Source: Bacteroidota bacterium (GTDB lineage Bacteria > Bacteroidota > Bacteroidia > Flavobacteriales_D > Crocinitomicaceae). From it: a stretch of DNA of 64,000 bases. The position numbers were made by a program, and so were the translations under genes. The DNA is taken from contig JAJRQK010000039.1 in assembly GCA_024280295.1 (NCBI GenBank), positions 62,001 through 126,000 of the forward strand. The letters are read 5' to 3'. Under the pieces are notes generated by a model. That model did no database searches. It was not told where the DNA came from and saw nothing but the letters and a program-made list of their open reading frames with translations. Positions 26,663 to 36,108 of the stretch are shown in pieces; position 1 is the first letter of the stretch; each line of letters opens with the position of its first letter.

Positions 26663-27739
26663 TCAGCTTTTCTTTTTGTCTTTGACAGACTTTACTTCCT
26701 CCACAAAAATACGAACTAATTCCTCAAATGCCTTTGAAGTTGGCGTATTTTCCTGAAAGACAGCTGGCCGACCAATATCTCCAGCTTCTCTTACACTCTG
26801 CACGAGCGGAATATGTCCAAGAAATGGAATATTCATTCCATTTGCAAGGTTCTTTGCTCCATCGCGTCCAAAAATGTAATATTTGTTCTCTGGCAATTCT
26901 TCGGGAGTAAACCAAGACATATTTTCTACAATTCCGACAACGGGAACATTGATTGTGTCGAGTTGGAACATATTCACCCCTCGGCGTGCATCTGCCAAAG
27001 CAACTTCTTGTGGAGTACTTACAATCACAACACCATCCAAAGGAACTGTTTGTACAAGTGATAGGTGAATGTCGCCCGTTCCTGGAGGAAGATCGATCAA
27101 TAAGTAATCCAATTCACCCCAATAAGCATCCGTGAACATTTGCGTCATGGCTTTAGAGGCCATCGGTCCACGCCAAACAACTGCGTTATCCTGTTCAGTG
27201 AAGAATCCAATGGATAGGATTTTAATTCCGTAGCTCAATACAGGATTTATCTTTGGAGTTCCGTCGATATCAAGCATTGTAGGACGGTCATTGACCACAT
27301 CAAACATAGTCGGCATAGAAGGCCCGTAAATATCAGCATCTACAATTCCAACTTTGTATCCTGCTTTTGCCAGTCCACCTGCGAGGTTTGCCGTCACCGT
27401 TGATTTCCCAACACCTCCTTTCCCAGATGCAATTGCAACAATATTTTTAACCTCAGGGAGTATCTTCCGTTGTGACTTCTTTGCATCAGCAGGTAAACCT
27501 TGAATTAAAGCTTCAATCTCAATCTCTTTCCCAAATTTGTTCTTTAGGTTGAAATCCAATGCTTCTTGCATCCGTTTTTTCGCATGCATCGCAGGGTTTG
27601 AAACAAATACTTTGAGTGAAATTTTATTTCCTTCTATGTTAAGATCTTCCACCAAGTTTGCGGATACCAAATCCTTTTTAAGATCCGGTTCCAAGATTGC
27701 CCCCAATACTTCGAGGACATTTTCACGAGTGATTTCCAT
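26663..27739 (-). CDS. apbC: Mrp/NBP35-type iron-sulfur carrier ATPase
   Basis: 358 residues from the ATG at 27739 (MEITRENVLEVL); a further in-frame ATG at 27766 only adds SIRSNYLY. An N-terminal FeS_assembly_P (DUF59/MIP18) domain covers 1-80. The P-loop ATPase follows: deviant Walker A SGKGGVGKST at 105-114, DADIYGPSMPTMF, and LLIDLPPGTGDIHLS. The usual CxxC of some Mrp proteins is not obvious. It carries and transfers Fe-S clusters. Operon with the Nfu-type protein. Confidence 0.9.
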   Translation of the reverse strand: MEITRENVLEVLGAILEPDLKKDLVSANLVEDLNIEGNKISLKVFVSNPAMHAKKRMQEALDFNLKNKFGKEIEIEALIQGLPADAKKSQRKILPEVKNIVAIASGKGGVGKSTVTANLAGGLAKAGYKVGIVDADIYGPSMPTMFDVVNDRPTMLDIDGTPKINPVLSYGIKILSIGFFTEQDNAVVWRGPMASKAMTQMFTDAYWGELDYLLIDLPPGTGDIHLSLVQTVPLDGVVIVSTPQEVALADARRGVNMFQLDTINVPVVGIVENMSWFTPEELPENKYYIFGRDGAKNLANGMNIPFLGHIPLVQSVREAGDIGRPAVFQENTPTSKAFEELVRIFVEEVKSVKDKKKS

Positions 27740-27780
27740 GTATAAATAGTTCGAGCGAATGCTCATGGCAAGAAAAGAGA

Positions 27781-28395
27781 CTAGCTTATCTCTCGCGCTT
27801 TAAATGACTTAATTGATTTCGCCATGAATTCAATGATAATTTTTTCGCATCCATCTTGCGGCGATTGCAAACCGTAAATTACCTTACCAATCTTCTTTTG
27901 ACCATAAACATGATACGTTTTATGTTCCACTCCAACTGAAGATGAAGCATTTTCGGTTCCAGAAACGATCAATGTACGCTCGTACAAGATCATATCTTCC
28001 TCGTCCATTAAATAACGGACTTTAAAAAATTTCTTTTGGTCTGCTAATCGTGCTTTTTCTTCTTTTACAAGTCCCTCAATACTTCCAAAATCTTCGAGAA
28101 GTAATTTGAATTTCGTTCCTACGTTAATCTCCCATTTGAATGATTCTGAGTGGATCACTTCCGGTCTAGTAGATGCTCCAATATTTGCCGTCTCATCTGG
28201 TAATGAGATTACTGCGGGCATATCAAAATCACTTAAAATAAAATCTTGAAATTCATAATAATCATCATCCACAACAATTCCACTTGGATCTTCTGTAACA
28301 GGATCTTCTTCGCATCCTGCCATCCAAAACATGCATCCTATGAGGGATAGCGCAAGAATACTTTTAACTAGCAATGGTTTCAATAGTTGCATCAA
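27781..28395 (-). CDS. Lipoprotein of unknown function
   Basis: 204 residues with a lipoprotein signal ending WMAGCEED (Cys at about 28). An Asp/Glu-rich linker follows. The body (FKWEINVGTKFKLLLEDFGSIEGLVKEEKARL; FFKVRYLMDEEDMILYERTLIV; HKTYHVYGQKKI) is mixed alpha/beta without a family I recognise. It follows the mrp start on the same strand after a gap; its own -7 element lies at 28422-28429. Confidence 0.6.
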   Translation of the reverse strand: MMQLLKPLLVKSILALSLIGCMFWMAGCEEDPVTEDPSGIVVDDDYYEFQDFILSDFDMPAVISLPDETANIGASTRPEVIHSESFKWEINVGTKFKLLLEDFGSIEGLVKEEKARLADQKKFFKVRYLMDEEDMILYERTLIVSGTENASSSVGVEHKTYHVYGQKKIGKVIYGLQSPQDGCEKIIIEFMAKSIKSFKAREIS

Positions 28396-28421
28396 TTTTC
28401 GATTGCGTTTGAATACTAATG

Positions 28422-28429
28422 CAAATATA
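28422..28429 (-). promoter_or_regulatory. -7 promoter element (TATATTTG) upstream of the lipoprotein gene
   Basis: Exact TAnnTTTG on the minus strand followed by C, 26 nt before the ATG at 28395. No -33 match. Confidence 0.5.
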
Positions 28430-28618
28430 CAAAAGTCGTGGAAATGGAGTAATGAAATAAGTGCCGATATTTAGTTCGTAGATTCAACTAACTAAACGTG
28501 AGATCTCACTTATTGGTTAGATAAGTTTGAAACTCCCACCGCTCTCTTTTCGGCTGACTCAATAAAACTTTACAGCTCTACAACTCCTATAGTTGTAACC
28601 GAATTGATTTGAAATGAA

Positions 28619-29029
28619 TCACTTTATCATCACCCCAATTTCACCCAAAATAGGAATTGTCTTCATGTTCTTTTCAGAAATTGACTCTGCTAGAAAGACA
28701 AACTTCTTATCGAACAGTTTATCATTGACCCAAAAACTCACCCAATATTCATTCGAAAGCGCAAAAACTTCCTCCATCAATGGTTCAATTTTGGCCGCTT
28801 CATTCGGAAGTAAGATTTCTAAACTGTGTCGGAGCGTAGATGTTTTTACTTTCTCTCCCGGCTTAACATTCTGACCGTATCCCTTACTTGTCACAATGAT
28901 CCCTTCCATAATATCCTCACGAAGATTGAGCAAATAAGCGTAATAAATCTTTTCGTTTTCTTCGTTGAGTTGCTGTACAACGGCCATGGCAACATCTTCT
29001 ACCTTTGGCCCAAGAAGTTCTTCTCGCAT
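28619..29029 (-). CDS. Conserved hypothetical cytosolic protein
   Basis: 136 residues, no signal or membrane segment. The sequence has EKIYYAYLLNLREDIMEGIIVTSKGYG and ends FVFLAESISEKNMKTIPILGEIGVMIK. Similar Bacteroidota proteins are often mislabelled as phenylalanyl-tRNA synthetase fragments; no synthetase motif is present. It is the last gene of the four-gene operon with the sugar isomerase, lipB and the serine hydrolase; the gap to the serine hydrolase is 1 nt. Confidence 0.65.
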   Translation of the reverse strand: MREELLGPKVEDVAMAVVQQLNEENEKIYYAYLLNLREDIMEGIIVTSKGYGQNVKPGEKVKTSTLRHSLEILLPNEAAKIEPLMEEVFALSNEYWVSFWVNDKLFDKKFVFLAESISEKNMKTIPILGEIGVMIK

Positions 29030-29030
29030 T

Positions 29031-30272
29031 CTATAACTCCGTTTGAGATTTTAATAATTTGCCGAGCTTGATGTACTGGAAGAGTCCTAAGTTATGTCCC
29101 ACTTCGTGCTTATTTTGTTCAACGTATTTTTTATCATCCTTTAAATGACCTGGAATCACAAATTTAGCCATTCGGCGGGAACCAAGACGCACGATCATTA
29201 AATCTTCTTCTGGAATCGTGATAATATACTGTCCATTCACTCCTCGGCAGTAGTAAACAGGATTTGCATTTCCGAAATATGTCCAGATGTGCAACCCATA
29301 TTGATAATTTGGAATACTGTACTCTGTTGCGACGTTCGCTGGTTTGATCATTTCGTCGTAAAACCATTTCGGAACGACTTGCTCTTCTCCCACACGACCT
29401 TCATGTAATAACAATGAACCAATTCGAGCATAATCTCTCGCGGTAGCATAAATACAGCAGAATGCCTTTTCATCGCCATCCTCATCGTCTAAACTCCAAT
29501 AAATTTTGTGTGTTGCTCCGACTTTATCCCAAATTTTTTCTTTCGCGTACTTTGTCAAATCGATTCCTGTTGCTTCTTCAACGATATAGGCTAATAACTG
29601 AGTGTTTCCACTTTGATACTTAAAAATTTTGCCTGGTTCGGTGATCAATTCTTGACTAGTAACTAATTCTCGTAGGTTCCATCCATAATAGGATTCGGCA
29701 TTATCGGATAAAGGATTTTTGCCACTTTCTGTCCAGTCCAATCCAGAAGACATGGTCAATAAATGACGAATTGTGACTTTTTCGAGATCACCCCCTTTAA
29801 ATTCTGGTAAGTATTCAGATGCACTTTCGTCCAAGCTTCCTATTTTCCCTTCTTCCACGGCAATTCCAACGAGTAACGCGACAACAGTTTTAGCAACAGA
29901 AAATGAATTACTCACCGATTCATCAGTGTGATCATCCCAATATTCTTCATAAATCAGTGTGTCACCTTTGAAAACTAAGTAAGCTTTCGTTCCAAGGTCT
30001 TCAATATACGTCCGCAATTTTGGCGAAATAACTGACTTGTTGTACTTCTCGTGCTTCTTCCATTTTTCTTTGCCTGTTGGCTTGATGGTTGAATAGGCAA
30101 AAACGTCTAAATCATAGATACTCGGCCCCATTCTTCCTGCGAAATAAGTATTTGCGATTCCCTTATAGATATAGAAACGACCAGAAAGCAAAATAAATAA
30201 GTTGATAGTAATAAACAATCCGATAAATGTGTACAGCAGATATTTTCCAACTTTCTTTATGATTCGCTTCAT
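29031..30272 (-). CDS. Beta-lactamase-fold serine hydrolase, membrane-anchored
   Basis: 413 residues with one N-terminal transmembrane helix (about 10-30). The SxxK motif is SVAK (S125, K128) and the Tyr is Y219 in KYQSGN, as in class C beta-lactamases, esterases and 6-aminohexanoate-dimer hydrolases (NylB-like). HLLTMSSGLDW and RIGSLLLHEGR are typical of the family. Substrate unknown. It overlaps lipB by 4 nt (ATGA) and sits within the isomerase-lipB operon. Confidence 0.85.
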   Translation of the reverse strand: MKRIIKKVGKYLLYTFIGLFITINLFILLSGRFYIYKGIANTYFAGRMGPSIYDLDVFAYSTIKPTGKEKWKKHEKYNKSVISPKLRTYIEDLGTKAYLVFKGDTLIYEEYWDDHTDESVSNSFSVAKTVVALLVGIAVEEGKIGSLDESASEYLPEFKGGDLEKVTIRHLLTMSSGLDWTESGKNPLSDNAESYYGWNLRELVTSQELITEPGKIFKYQSGNTQLLAYIVEEATGIDLTKYAKEKIWDKVGATHKIYWSLDDEDGDEKAFCCIYATARDYARIGSLLLHEGRVGEEQVVPKWFYDEMIKPANVATEYSIPNYQYGLHIWTYFGNANPVYYCRGVNGQYIITIPEEDLMIVRLGSRRMAKFVIPGHLKDDKKYVEQNKHEVGHNLGLFQYIKLGKLLKSQTEL

Positions 30273-30967
30273 ACTTCTGAATAATCAAATCCGAACTGAA
30301 TTGCCAGTTTTTGCTTCAGATTGGATGCGACTTCATTCATGTCTAGTTCGCGCCCCAATTCCTGTTCCATTGAAGTTACAGCTTTATCTTGAATCCCGCA
30401 AGGAATGATGTGCGAAAAATAAGTAAGGTCTGAATTGACATTGAAGCCGATTCCATGCATGGTTACCCAACGAGAACTTTTAACTCCGAGGGCACAGATC
30501 TTTCTAGGGTTTGATCCATCACAATCCAACCAAACACCAGTTAAACCTTCTACGCGACCACCACCAATGCCATAATCCTTTAGGGTGAGAATAACTGCTT
30601 CCTCCAGAAAACGCATGTATTTATGGATGTCCGTGAAGAAATATTCCAGATCGAAGATGGGATAACCGACCAATTGCCCAGGTCCGTGATAGGTGATATC
30701 ACCGCCACGATTGATTTCATAAAAGGATGCATCATTTTTCGCTAAACCTTCTGAATTAAGAAGTAAATTTTCTTTAGACCCACTCTTTCCGAGTGTATAA
30801 ACATGGGGATGCTGGCAAAACAACAGATAGTTCTTCGTCTCTTCAGTTGATTCTTCCTTTCGGATTTTAATTTTTAAATCAACCGTATTTCGAAATAGTT
30901 TTTCCTGATAATCCCAAGCTTCCTTGTAATCAATGATGCCGAGATCTTCAAAAATCACTTTAGTCAT
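30269..30967 (-). CDS. lipB: Octanoyltransferase LipB
   Basis: 232 residues. Transfers octanoyl from ACP to lipoyl domains, the first step of lipoate synthesis. Seen: RGGDITYHGPGQLVGYP (87-103), GVK with K163, HGIGFNVNSD and FSHIIPCGI with the acyl-accepting Cys190. It overlaps the serine hydrolase start by 4 nt and follows the sugar isomerase by 8 nt. Confidence 0.95.
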   Translation of the reverse strand: MTKVIFEDLGIIDYKEAWDYQEKLFRNTVDLKIKIRKEESTEETKNYLLFCQHPHVYTLGKSGSKENLLLNSEGLAKNDASFYEINRGGDITYHGPGQLVGYPIFDLEYFFTDIHKYMRFLEEAVILTLKDYGIGGGRVEGLTGVWLDCDGSNPRKICALGVKSSRWVTMHGIGFNVNSDLTYFSHIIPCGIQDKAVTSMEQELGRELDMNEVASNLKQKLAIQFGFDYSEV

Positions 30968-30975
30968 AACGGAAA

Positions 30976-31968
30976 TTATTCAAATTTTGAGAGCGTGTCT
31001 TTGAGGTAATCAATCACTTCAATATCGATTGGATCAACTTCTTTCATCTCAGAGAGATACAAGGATGCCCAATCAACTATATTGATCAAATATAAAGAAC
31101 GCTCAATTTGAGAATCACCTTTTGCCATCACCGTAAACACCTTTCCAGATTTCTTTGAGATAATTTCACGGGAGATATCCAATCGTTTTTTATTTCGTCG
31201 ATGTATGTCTTCTGTCTCCAAAAATACCGTTGCAAAACGATCATCGCCGCCACCCCAACCAACGAGTTCGTTGTGATTCATTTCAGGCAATGAGTGATGC
31301 CAACACAACATCTTACTGTTTTCATTAAACTGTTGACGCGCTCGAACAAGAACTGGCTCGTAAGCAGTTGTCCCGTATATGATGCCAACGTTTCCTTTCA
31401 AGAATGCAGCCAATGAAGTTGCAACATCCTTAATTTCTTTTTCATCAGAAACGATCAATTGACGTCCTTTTTCCACCTCATCCAATCGATTCGAGGAAGA
31501 TAGTCCAAGTTGACTGAATACATTTAGTAGTTGCACAATCGAATAAGCCAAAGCCGTTCTTGGAGGATTTCCACCTGGTACAATTACGACATCAAAGTTG
31601 CCTTCTTCGCATATTTCTTGCATTCTACCACCAGAACAAATTCCGATTAATCGTGCACCTTTCGCGATAGCTGCATTAACACTGCTCAAAGTTTCCTCTG
31701 TATTTCCCGAATAGGAAGATCCAATGACGAGTGTATTTTTTGAAACAAATCCAGGGATTCCGTAATCTGTTGTGAAAGAAACAGGAACGAGAAGTTCATC
31801 CTCTACCCACTTTGCAACTAGCTTTCCCCCGATTCCAGAACCGCCCATTCCACAAACTAGAATGTTCTTTATTTCCGTATCAGATTGAGTAATTGTAACC
31901 TTAGATGCTATCTCCAATGCTTCAGTTATGTTACTTGGAAATGCCTTTATTAAATTAATCATGCTCAT
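30976..31968 (-). CDS. Bifunctional phosphoglucose/phosphomannose isomerase (SIS domain)
   Basis: 330 residues with two SIS domains. The first has ILVCGMGGSGIGG (about 36-48) and SSYSGNTEETLS; the second ends the protein around the LCWHHSLPEMNHNELVGWG motif typical of the archaeal-type PGI/PMI. Likely isomerises glucose-6-P, mannose-6-P and fructose-6-P. Length fits the family. A second ATG at 31962 is also possible. First gene of a four-gene operon. Confidence 0.85.
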   Translation of the reverse strand: MSMINLIKAFPSNITEALEIASKVTITQSDTEIKNILVCGMGGSGIGGKLVAKWVEDELLVPVSFTTDYGIPGFVSKNTLVIGSSYSGNTEETLSSVNAAIAKGARLIGICSGGRMQEICEEGNFDVVIVPGGNPPRTALAYSIVQLLNVFSQLGLSSSNRLDEVEKGRQLIVSDEKEIKDVATSLAAFLKGNVGIIYGTTAYEPVLVRARQQFNENSKMLCWHHSLPEMNHNELVGWGGGDDRFATVFLETEDIHRRNKKRLDISREIISKKSGKVFTVMAKGDSQIERSLYLINIVDWASLYLSEMKEVDPIDIEVIDYLKDTLSKFE

Positions 31969-32094
31969 AAGTATCGTAAAAATAAGGAATTCGTTTCAAT
32001 TTGAATCGCTTCTTATTGTTCGAATTAATCTCGAAAAGGTTTCGTGATTCCCTAAAAAAACGCAAGAGATGAAAGAGAGGTTGAAAGGAAATCG

Positions 32095-32102
32095 TAATTT
32101 TG
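32095..32102 (+). promoter_or_regulatory. -7 promoter element (TAATTTTG) of the thioesterase gene
   Basis: Exact TAnnTTTG ending 15 nt before the ATG at 32118. The alternative TTG start (32100) lies inside it, which favours the ATG, preceded by AAGGAG. Confidence 0.5.
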
Positions 32103-32117
32103 TGGAAAATCAAGGAG

Positions 32118-32633
32118 ATGAAAGCAAAGAAAGCCATTGAAACACTATCAATTACCACAAAATTAGTGCTTCCAAATGATACGAATACGCTCGGAAATCT
32201 TTTTGGGGGTGAGTTACTTGCATGGATGGATGTGATTTCTAGTGTTGCTGCACACCGTCATTGTAAACGGGTTGTTGTAACAGCCGCTGTGAATAATGTC
32301 TCGTTTAGAAAAGCAATCAGTCAAGCGTCTATTGTTACACTTGAAGCCAAAGTAACTCGTGCTTTTAACTCGTCCATGGAAATAATTGTCGATGTTTACG
32401 ATGAAGATCCAGTTACAGGGGAACGCATAAAGGCTAATGAAGGAATTTACACATTTGTGGCAGTTGATCAAAATGGCGGCCCAATTGAAGTTCCTGAGTT
32501 AATTCCCGAATCAGAAGAAGAAAAAATACGCTTTGAAGGCGCCCTAAGAAGAAAACAATTAAGCTTGATTTTAGCAGGGAAAATGAAACCTGAGGATGCA
32601 ACTGAATTGAAGAAATTATTCTTCACGGAATAA
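32118..32633 (+). CDS. Hotdog-fold acyl-CoA thioesterase (YciA/BACH-like)
   Basis: 171 residues. The segment LPNDTNTLGNLFGGELLAWMDVISSVAAHRH is the hallmark of YciA/ACOT hotdog thioesterases (catalytic Asn in the first strand, Asp in the hotdog helix), followed by VVVTAAVNNVSFRKAI. Hydrolyses acyl-CoA, likely broad chain length, in the cytosol. Start chosen at 32118 because the longer TTG start falls within the promoter element. It is divergent from the isomerase operon and convergent with the next gene. Confidence 0.9.
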   Translation: MKAKKAIETLSITTKLVLPNDTNTLGNLFGGELLAWMDVISSVAAHRHCKRVVVTAAVNNVSFRKAISQASIVTLEAKVTRAFNSSMEIIVDVYDEDPVTGERIKANEGIYTFVAVDQNGGPIEVPELIPESEEEKIRFEGALRRKQLSLILAGKMKPEDATELKKLFFTE

Positions 32634-32814
32634 GATGGAATTGTTGGGTAAGAAGACCATCAGATAGTAAGAACTGAGACTGACAGACTGTGTTTGGTTG
32701 AATTATTCGATTGTTTTTAAGAAAAAAGGAATTGTCCCATCGAGTGATTTTGACATGAAGAATGAATGTCAGAATTGTATCGAGATGCACAATTTGCAAA
32801 CACCGATTCCAAGT

Positions 32815-33789
32815 TTAATTAACTTGATCTAGTATCTCCCGCGTATTTTGTTTCAACATACAATCGAAATGACCTTTTGGGCAAGAAGCAAATCCGATTT
32901 TTGAGCAAGGGCGACAACTAAGCCCTTCAACTTGATGAATTGAATAGCTTGATTTATTTTCTGGTCGGTATGGGTGCATGCCTAGAGATGGAACTGTATT
33001 TCCCCACACTGAAATTATTGGAACATCATAACAACTGGCGATGTGCATCATTCCGGTATCATTGGTTAACACTTTTGCACTTTGTTTAATCAAGCTTGCT
33101 GAACCTAGAACAGAATGCTTCCCACATGAGTTGAAAACATCCGTTCTTTTTACGACTTTAATAAGTTCCTCTCCCAAGTCACGATCTTCAGGGCCACCAA
33201 TTAAGAGTACGGGTAAATTTATTTCCGCTACTATCTCGGTCAATTTTTCGACAGGTAACTGTTTAGTTTTAAATTTAGCACCAATCACAACAGCACAAAA
33301 TTGCTTTTCCTTCAGTCCGTATAAAGCCAATTCAACCTCATCACTGGTTAGAATTGGAAAATCACATGGTTTTTGATCCGCTTTCACTCCAAGATGCGAA
33401 ACGGCTTCAAAATAGCGATCCACGACATGTAAATTAGGCATTGCATCATTCTTAAACTTGACCAGTTTCCATTTTTTCCAATGAAGTTTAGGAAACTTTT
33501 TTGAAGGTCGTCTAAGTTTAAATTTAAGCGATTTGGTCCTAATGTTGTTATGTAGGTCAATCACCCAATCGTACTTTTCATTTTTCAATGATGAGGTTAC
33601 CTCATTAATGGAAACATCGATCGTTATCACCTTATCAACATTTGGATTATTCTCAATAACCGATTGAAATGATTTTTTTGTCAAGAAATGAATTTCAACA
33701 TCATCCAGCTGATTTTTCATTGCACGTAATACTGGTGTCGTTAAAACGATATCACCAATAGAACTGAAGCGAACAACAAGGATTTTCAC
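32815..33789 (-). CDS. Glycosyltransferase family 9 (heptosyltransferase-like)
   Basis: 324 residues, GTG start (KILVVRFSSIGDIVLTTP). ADP-heptose:LPS heptosyltransferase fold: an N-terminal Rossmann domain, and a second with NDTGMMHIASCYDVPIISVWGNT, the donor-binding motif. Likely adds a heptose or similar sugar to the LPS core at the cytosolic side. Its -7 element sits 4 nt before the GTG. The LTA-synthase-like gene ends 30 nt away, so both may be co-transcribed for envelope synthesis. Confidence 0.88.
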   Translation of the reverse strand: MKILVVRFSSIGDIVLTTPVLRAMKNQLDDVEIHFLTKKSFQSVIENNPNVDKVITIDVSINEVTSSLKNEKYDWVIDLHNNIRTKSLKFKLRRPSKKFPKLHWKKWKLVKFKNDAMPNLHVVDRYFEAVSHLGVKADQKPCDFPILTSDEVELALYGLKEKQFCAVVIGAKFKTKQLPVEKLTEIVAEINLPVLLIGGPEDRDLGEELIKVVKRTDVFNSCGKHSVLGSASLIKQSAKVLTNDTGMMHIASCYDVPIISVWGNTVPSLGMHPYRPENKSSYSIHQVEGLSCRPCSKIGFASCPKGHFDCMLKQNTREILDQVN

Positions 33790-33793
33790 GTGT

Positions 33794-33801
33794 CAAATAT
33801 A
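33794..33801 (-). promoter_or_regulatory. -7 promoter element (TATATTTG) just before a GTG start
   Basis: Exact TAnnTTTG on the minus strand, with only ACAC before the GTG at 33789. This would make a leaderless message, unless the gene is read from the upstream sulfatase transcript. Confidence 0.4.
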
Positions 33802-33819
33802 AGGCTAAGAAATGAATGA

Positions 33820-35694
33820 CTATAACTCTTTGTAATCCTCGTATATAGCGCGGAGGTACATGTGGCAATTCTCGACTTCTGTATCGAAATCTTCATCACT
33901 GTATGAATTATGAACAAATTGTTTGTTCATCATCTTATATGTCATTGCACCTTTTGGTGAAACCCATCCGTAACCCTCAATGATTGTATGAAGAGCAAAT
34001 TCTGGGCTTTCAGGGTTTAGAAGATCCTTGCTCCATGGATAATGACTTAGATTTCCACCAAATTGAAACATAAGTGTTGCCGCGACATCCGTTTGTGATC
34101 CTAGTTTGTCAATTCGGACACCTTTGTATTCATCTTTGAGGGGTTCTCCCCAAATCAAGAATGGGATTCGATAGAACTCGTTGCTATAAGGAACTGGTGC
34201 AGATGGTGTGGAATGTCCGTGATCCGCAATAAAAACAAAGATCGTATTGTCAAACCATTTCTGTTTCTTTGACTTTTTGATAAAATCAGAAAGGCAATCA
34301 TCGGCATAGATCACCGAATTCATAAACTGAGCTTCGTTTCCTTTCCAAGTTTGGTTCTTTCGCTTTGGATGATCATAAGGAGAATGTGTACTTCCTGTAA
34401 AAGCACAATGCATAAACTTACCTTTTGTTTTATTGATCCGCTGGATTAACAACTTGTACAAATCCGCATCGTAATAATTCAACTTCCCGCGGTTCATCCC
34501 ACTCGGGAAATCATTTTCATCGATGACATCTTGGAAACCATGATCCATGAAGTAGCCGCCAATATTACCATACTTCAAGTCTCCGCTAAACATGTAATGT
34601 GACGAGTACCCCCAATCTTCAAAATCCTGATTGAGCGAACGCAATTTCCTGTGTTTTTCAGGCTGTAATGAAATTGATATGCCAGGGATTCCAGGATTAC
34701 CGCTAAAAATACTTGAATTTCCAATCTCAGAAGTACTGCTTGTCGAATAAATGTTTGTGAAAAGTAATCCTTCAGAGGCCAGCTTATCAAAGCCTGGTGT
34801 TGCACCTTTTGTTTCACTTAAACAGCCAATTGCCTCAGCTGACCAGCTCTCCATTATAATGAACACAACGTTAGGCCGATTGTTCTTCAAGATTTTCGTG
34901 TCGTGCTCCTTAGTGTAGTTGAACCAACTTTCTACGGTGCTTTTTGCTCTAGCAATATTAACTTTTGGCATGTACTTCTCAATGTCGCTATCATTGTATA
35001 GTATGAAACTATGGCCGAAATAATAGATTGAATTAACCGAAAGATCATTTAAAACATGATTATTCGAAAAGTAGGCTGAAGAAATCGTAAGCGGAATTTG
35101 TTGAACTCCTCCACGCATCATTACAAAAAAAGATCCTATAAATATCGCAAGTGCCCCCAATGTCAATGGTAATCTTGTCCAAACATTCAACGATTGGCGA
35201 ATGTCTTTCTTTTTCAAAAGCCATTTAAACATCCTCCAAGCAAACAAAGCTTCAAATATCACGTAAGTAAAATACCAGATTGTCATGCTATAATCCGCAG
35301 TTCTAAAAACTTCATCTGGATTTGACAAATGCATAAACACACGAGAGGTTAGCTTATGATTCCATTCCGCATACGCGTTAATTTCACCAGGGTGAACAAG
35401 CGCAAGGAAAAATGCTTCAGCTAGTACAATTCCAACAAATAATTTTCGAAGCCACTTTGCATTAGAAATTAGTTGGATACACAAAATGAGTATCGGTAAA
35501 ATCGATAAATAAGCTGCGGTTGACAAATCCAATCGAATGGAATAAACAAACGTAAGTAGCCAATCTACCATCGAAACTTCAGCTAACTTCTCCCAATGAT
35601 GGATCGAGAATAAAACTCGTTGAAAATCAAATAGTAAGACCCAAAACAAGATCATTTTCAATACTACTAATGATGTATATTTCAGTCTTTTCAC
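33820..35694 (-). CDS. LTA-synthase-family membrane sulfatase-like phosphotransferase
   Basis: 624 residues. Five N-terminal helices (about 10-215), then an extracytoplasmic alkaline-phosphatase-fold domain (about 270-570). Metal or catalytic sites: E282 (IIMESWSAE), the nucleophile T321 in SSTSEI (matching the TSDSE of LtaS), and FIADHGHST. Such proteins transfer phosphoglycerol or phosphoethanolamine groups, or relate to them, in Gram-negatives; the substrate here is unknown. Next to a family 9 glycosyltransferase. Confidence 0.85.
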   Translation of the reverse strand: MKRLKYTSLVVLKMILFWVLLFDFQRVLFSIHHWEKLAEVSMVDWLLTFVYSIRLDLSTAAYLSILPILILCIQLISNAKWLRKLFVGIVLAEAFFLALVHPGEINAYAEWNHKLTSRVFMHLSNPDEVFRTADYSMTIWYFTYVIFEALFAWRMFKWLLKKKDIRQSLNVWTRLPLTLGALAIFIGSFFVMMRGGVQQIPLTISSAYFSNNHVLNDLSVNSIYYFGHSFILYNDSDIEKYMPKVNIARAKSTVESWFNYTKEHDTKILKNNRPNVVFIIMESWSAEAIGCLSETKGATPGFDKLASEGLLFTNIYSTSSTSEIGNSSIFSGNPGIPGISISLQPEKHRKLRSLNQDFEDWGYSSHYMFSGDLKYGNIGGYFMDHGFQDVIDENDFPSGMNRGKLNYYDADLYKLLIQRINKTKGKFMHCAFTGSTHSPYDHPKRKNQTWKGNEAQFMNSVIYADDCLSDFIKKSKKQKWFDNTIFVFIADHGHSTPSAPVPYSNEFYRIPFLIWGEPLKDEYKGVRIDKLGSQTDVAATLMFQFGGNLSHYPWSKDLLNPESPEFALHTIIEGYGWVSPKGAMTYKMMNKQFVHNSYSDEDFDTEVENCHMYLRAIYEDYKEL

Positions 35695-35750
35695 AGGTCA
35701 AAGTTATGCATTATGTAACTAATATTACATCCCATTTGTTGATTGTGTTG

Positions 35751-35758
35751 TATCTTTG
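35751..35758 (+). promoter_or_regulatory. -7 promoter element (TATCTTTG) of the thioredoxin gene
   Basis: Exact TAnnTTTG ending 7 nt before the ATG at 35766, implying a very short leader. Confidence 0.45.
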
Positions 35759-35765
35759 TATTACG

Positions 35766-36068
35766 ATGGCATCATTTCAAGAAATAATTAATTCAGATAT
35801 TCCAACACTTGTTGATTTTCATGCTACATGGTGTGGACCTTGTAAAGTCATGTCTCCAGTAGTTGATAACGTAAAATCAGAATTGGGTAGCAATGTTCGA
35901 ATATTAAAAATAGATGTCGACAAAAACCCAGCTTCTTCAAATCGCTTTAAAGTAAGAGGTGTCCCAACCTTTATTTTATTTAAAAACGGAGAAGTAAAAT
36001 GGAGAGAAAGCGGAGTAATTGATAAATCTACTCTACTTTCTCAAGTGCAAAACCATATTACCAAATAA
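35766..36068 (+). CDS. Thioredoxin family protein
   Basis: 100 residues from the ATG at 35766. The frame runs further upstream, but only through non-conserved sequence, and the -7 element lies at 35751. The active site WCGPCK has Cys at 23 and 26, with the cis-Pro in RGVPTFILF. Reduces protein disulfides in the cytosol. The next gene, a di-haem cytochrome lipoprotein, follows after 40 nt. Confidence 0.93.
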   Translation: MASFQEIINSDIPTLVDFHATWCGPCKVMSPVVDNVKSELGSNVRILKIDVDKNPASSNRFKVRGVPTFILFKNGEVKWRESGVIDKSTLLSQVQNHITK

Positions 36069-36108
36069 CTATAGCCAATTTGTAATCAAATTATTATCCT
36101 ACATAACT

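Noticed and set aside
28579-28597. TACAACT/AGTTGTA hairpin as a terminator of the 28619 gene
   Set aside because: A 7-bp AT-rich stem without an adjacent T-run on the minus strand; too weak to call.
36019-36108. Longer start of the di-haem cytochrome inside the thioredoxin gene
   Set aside because: The overlap is out of frame with thioredoxin, and the ATG at 36109 opens a lipoprotein signal.
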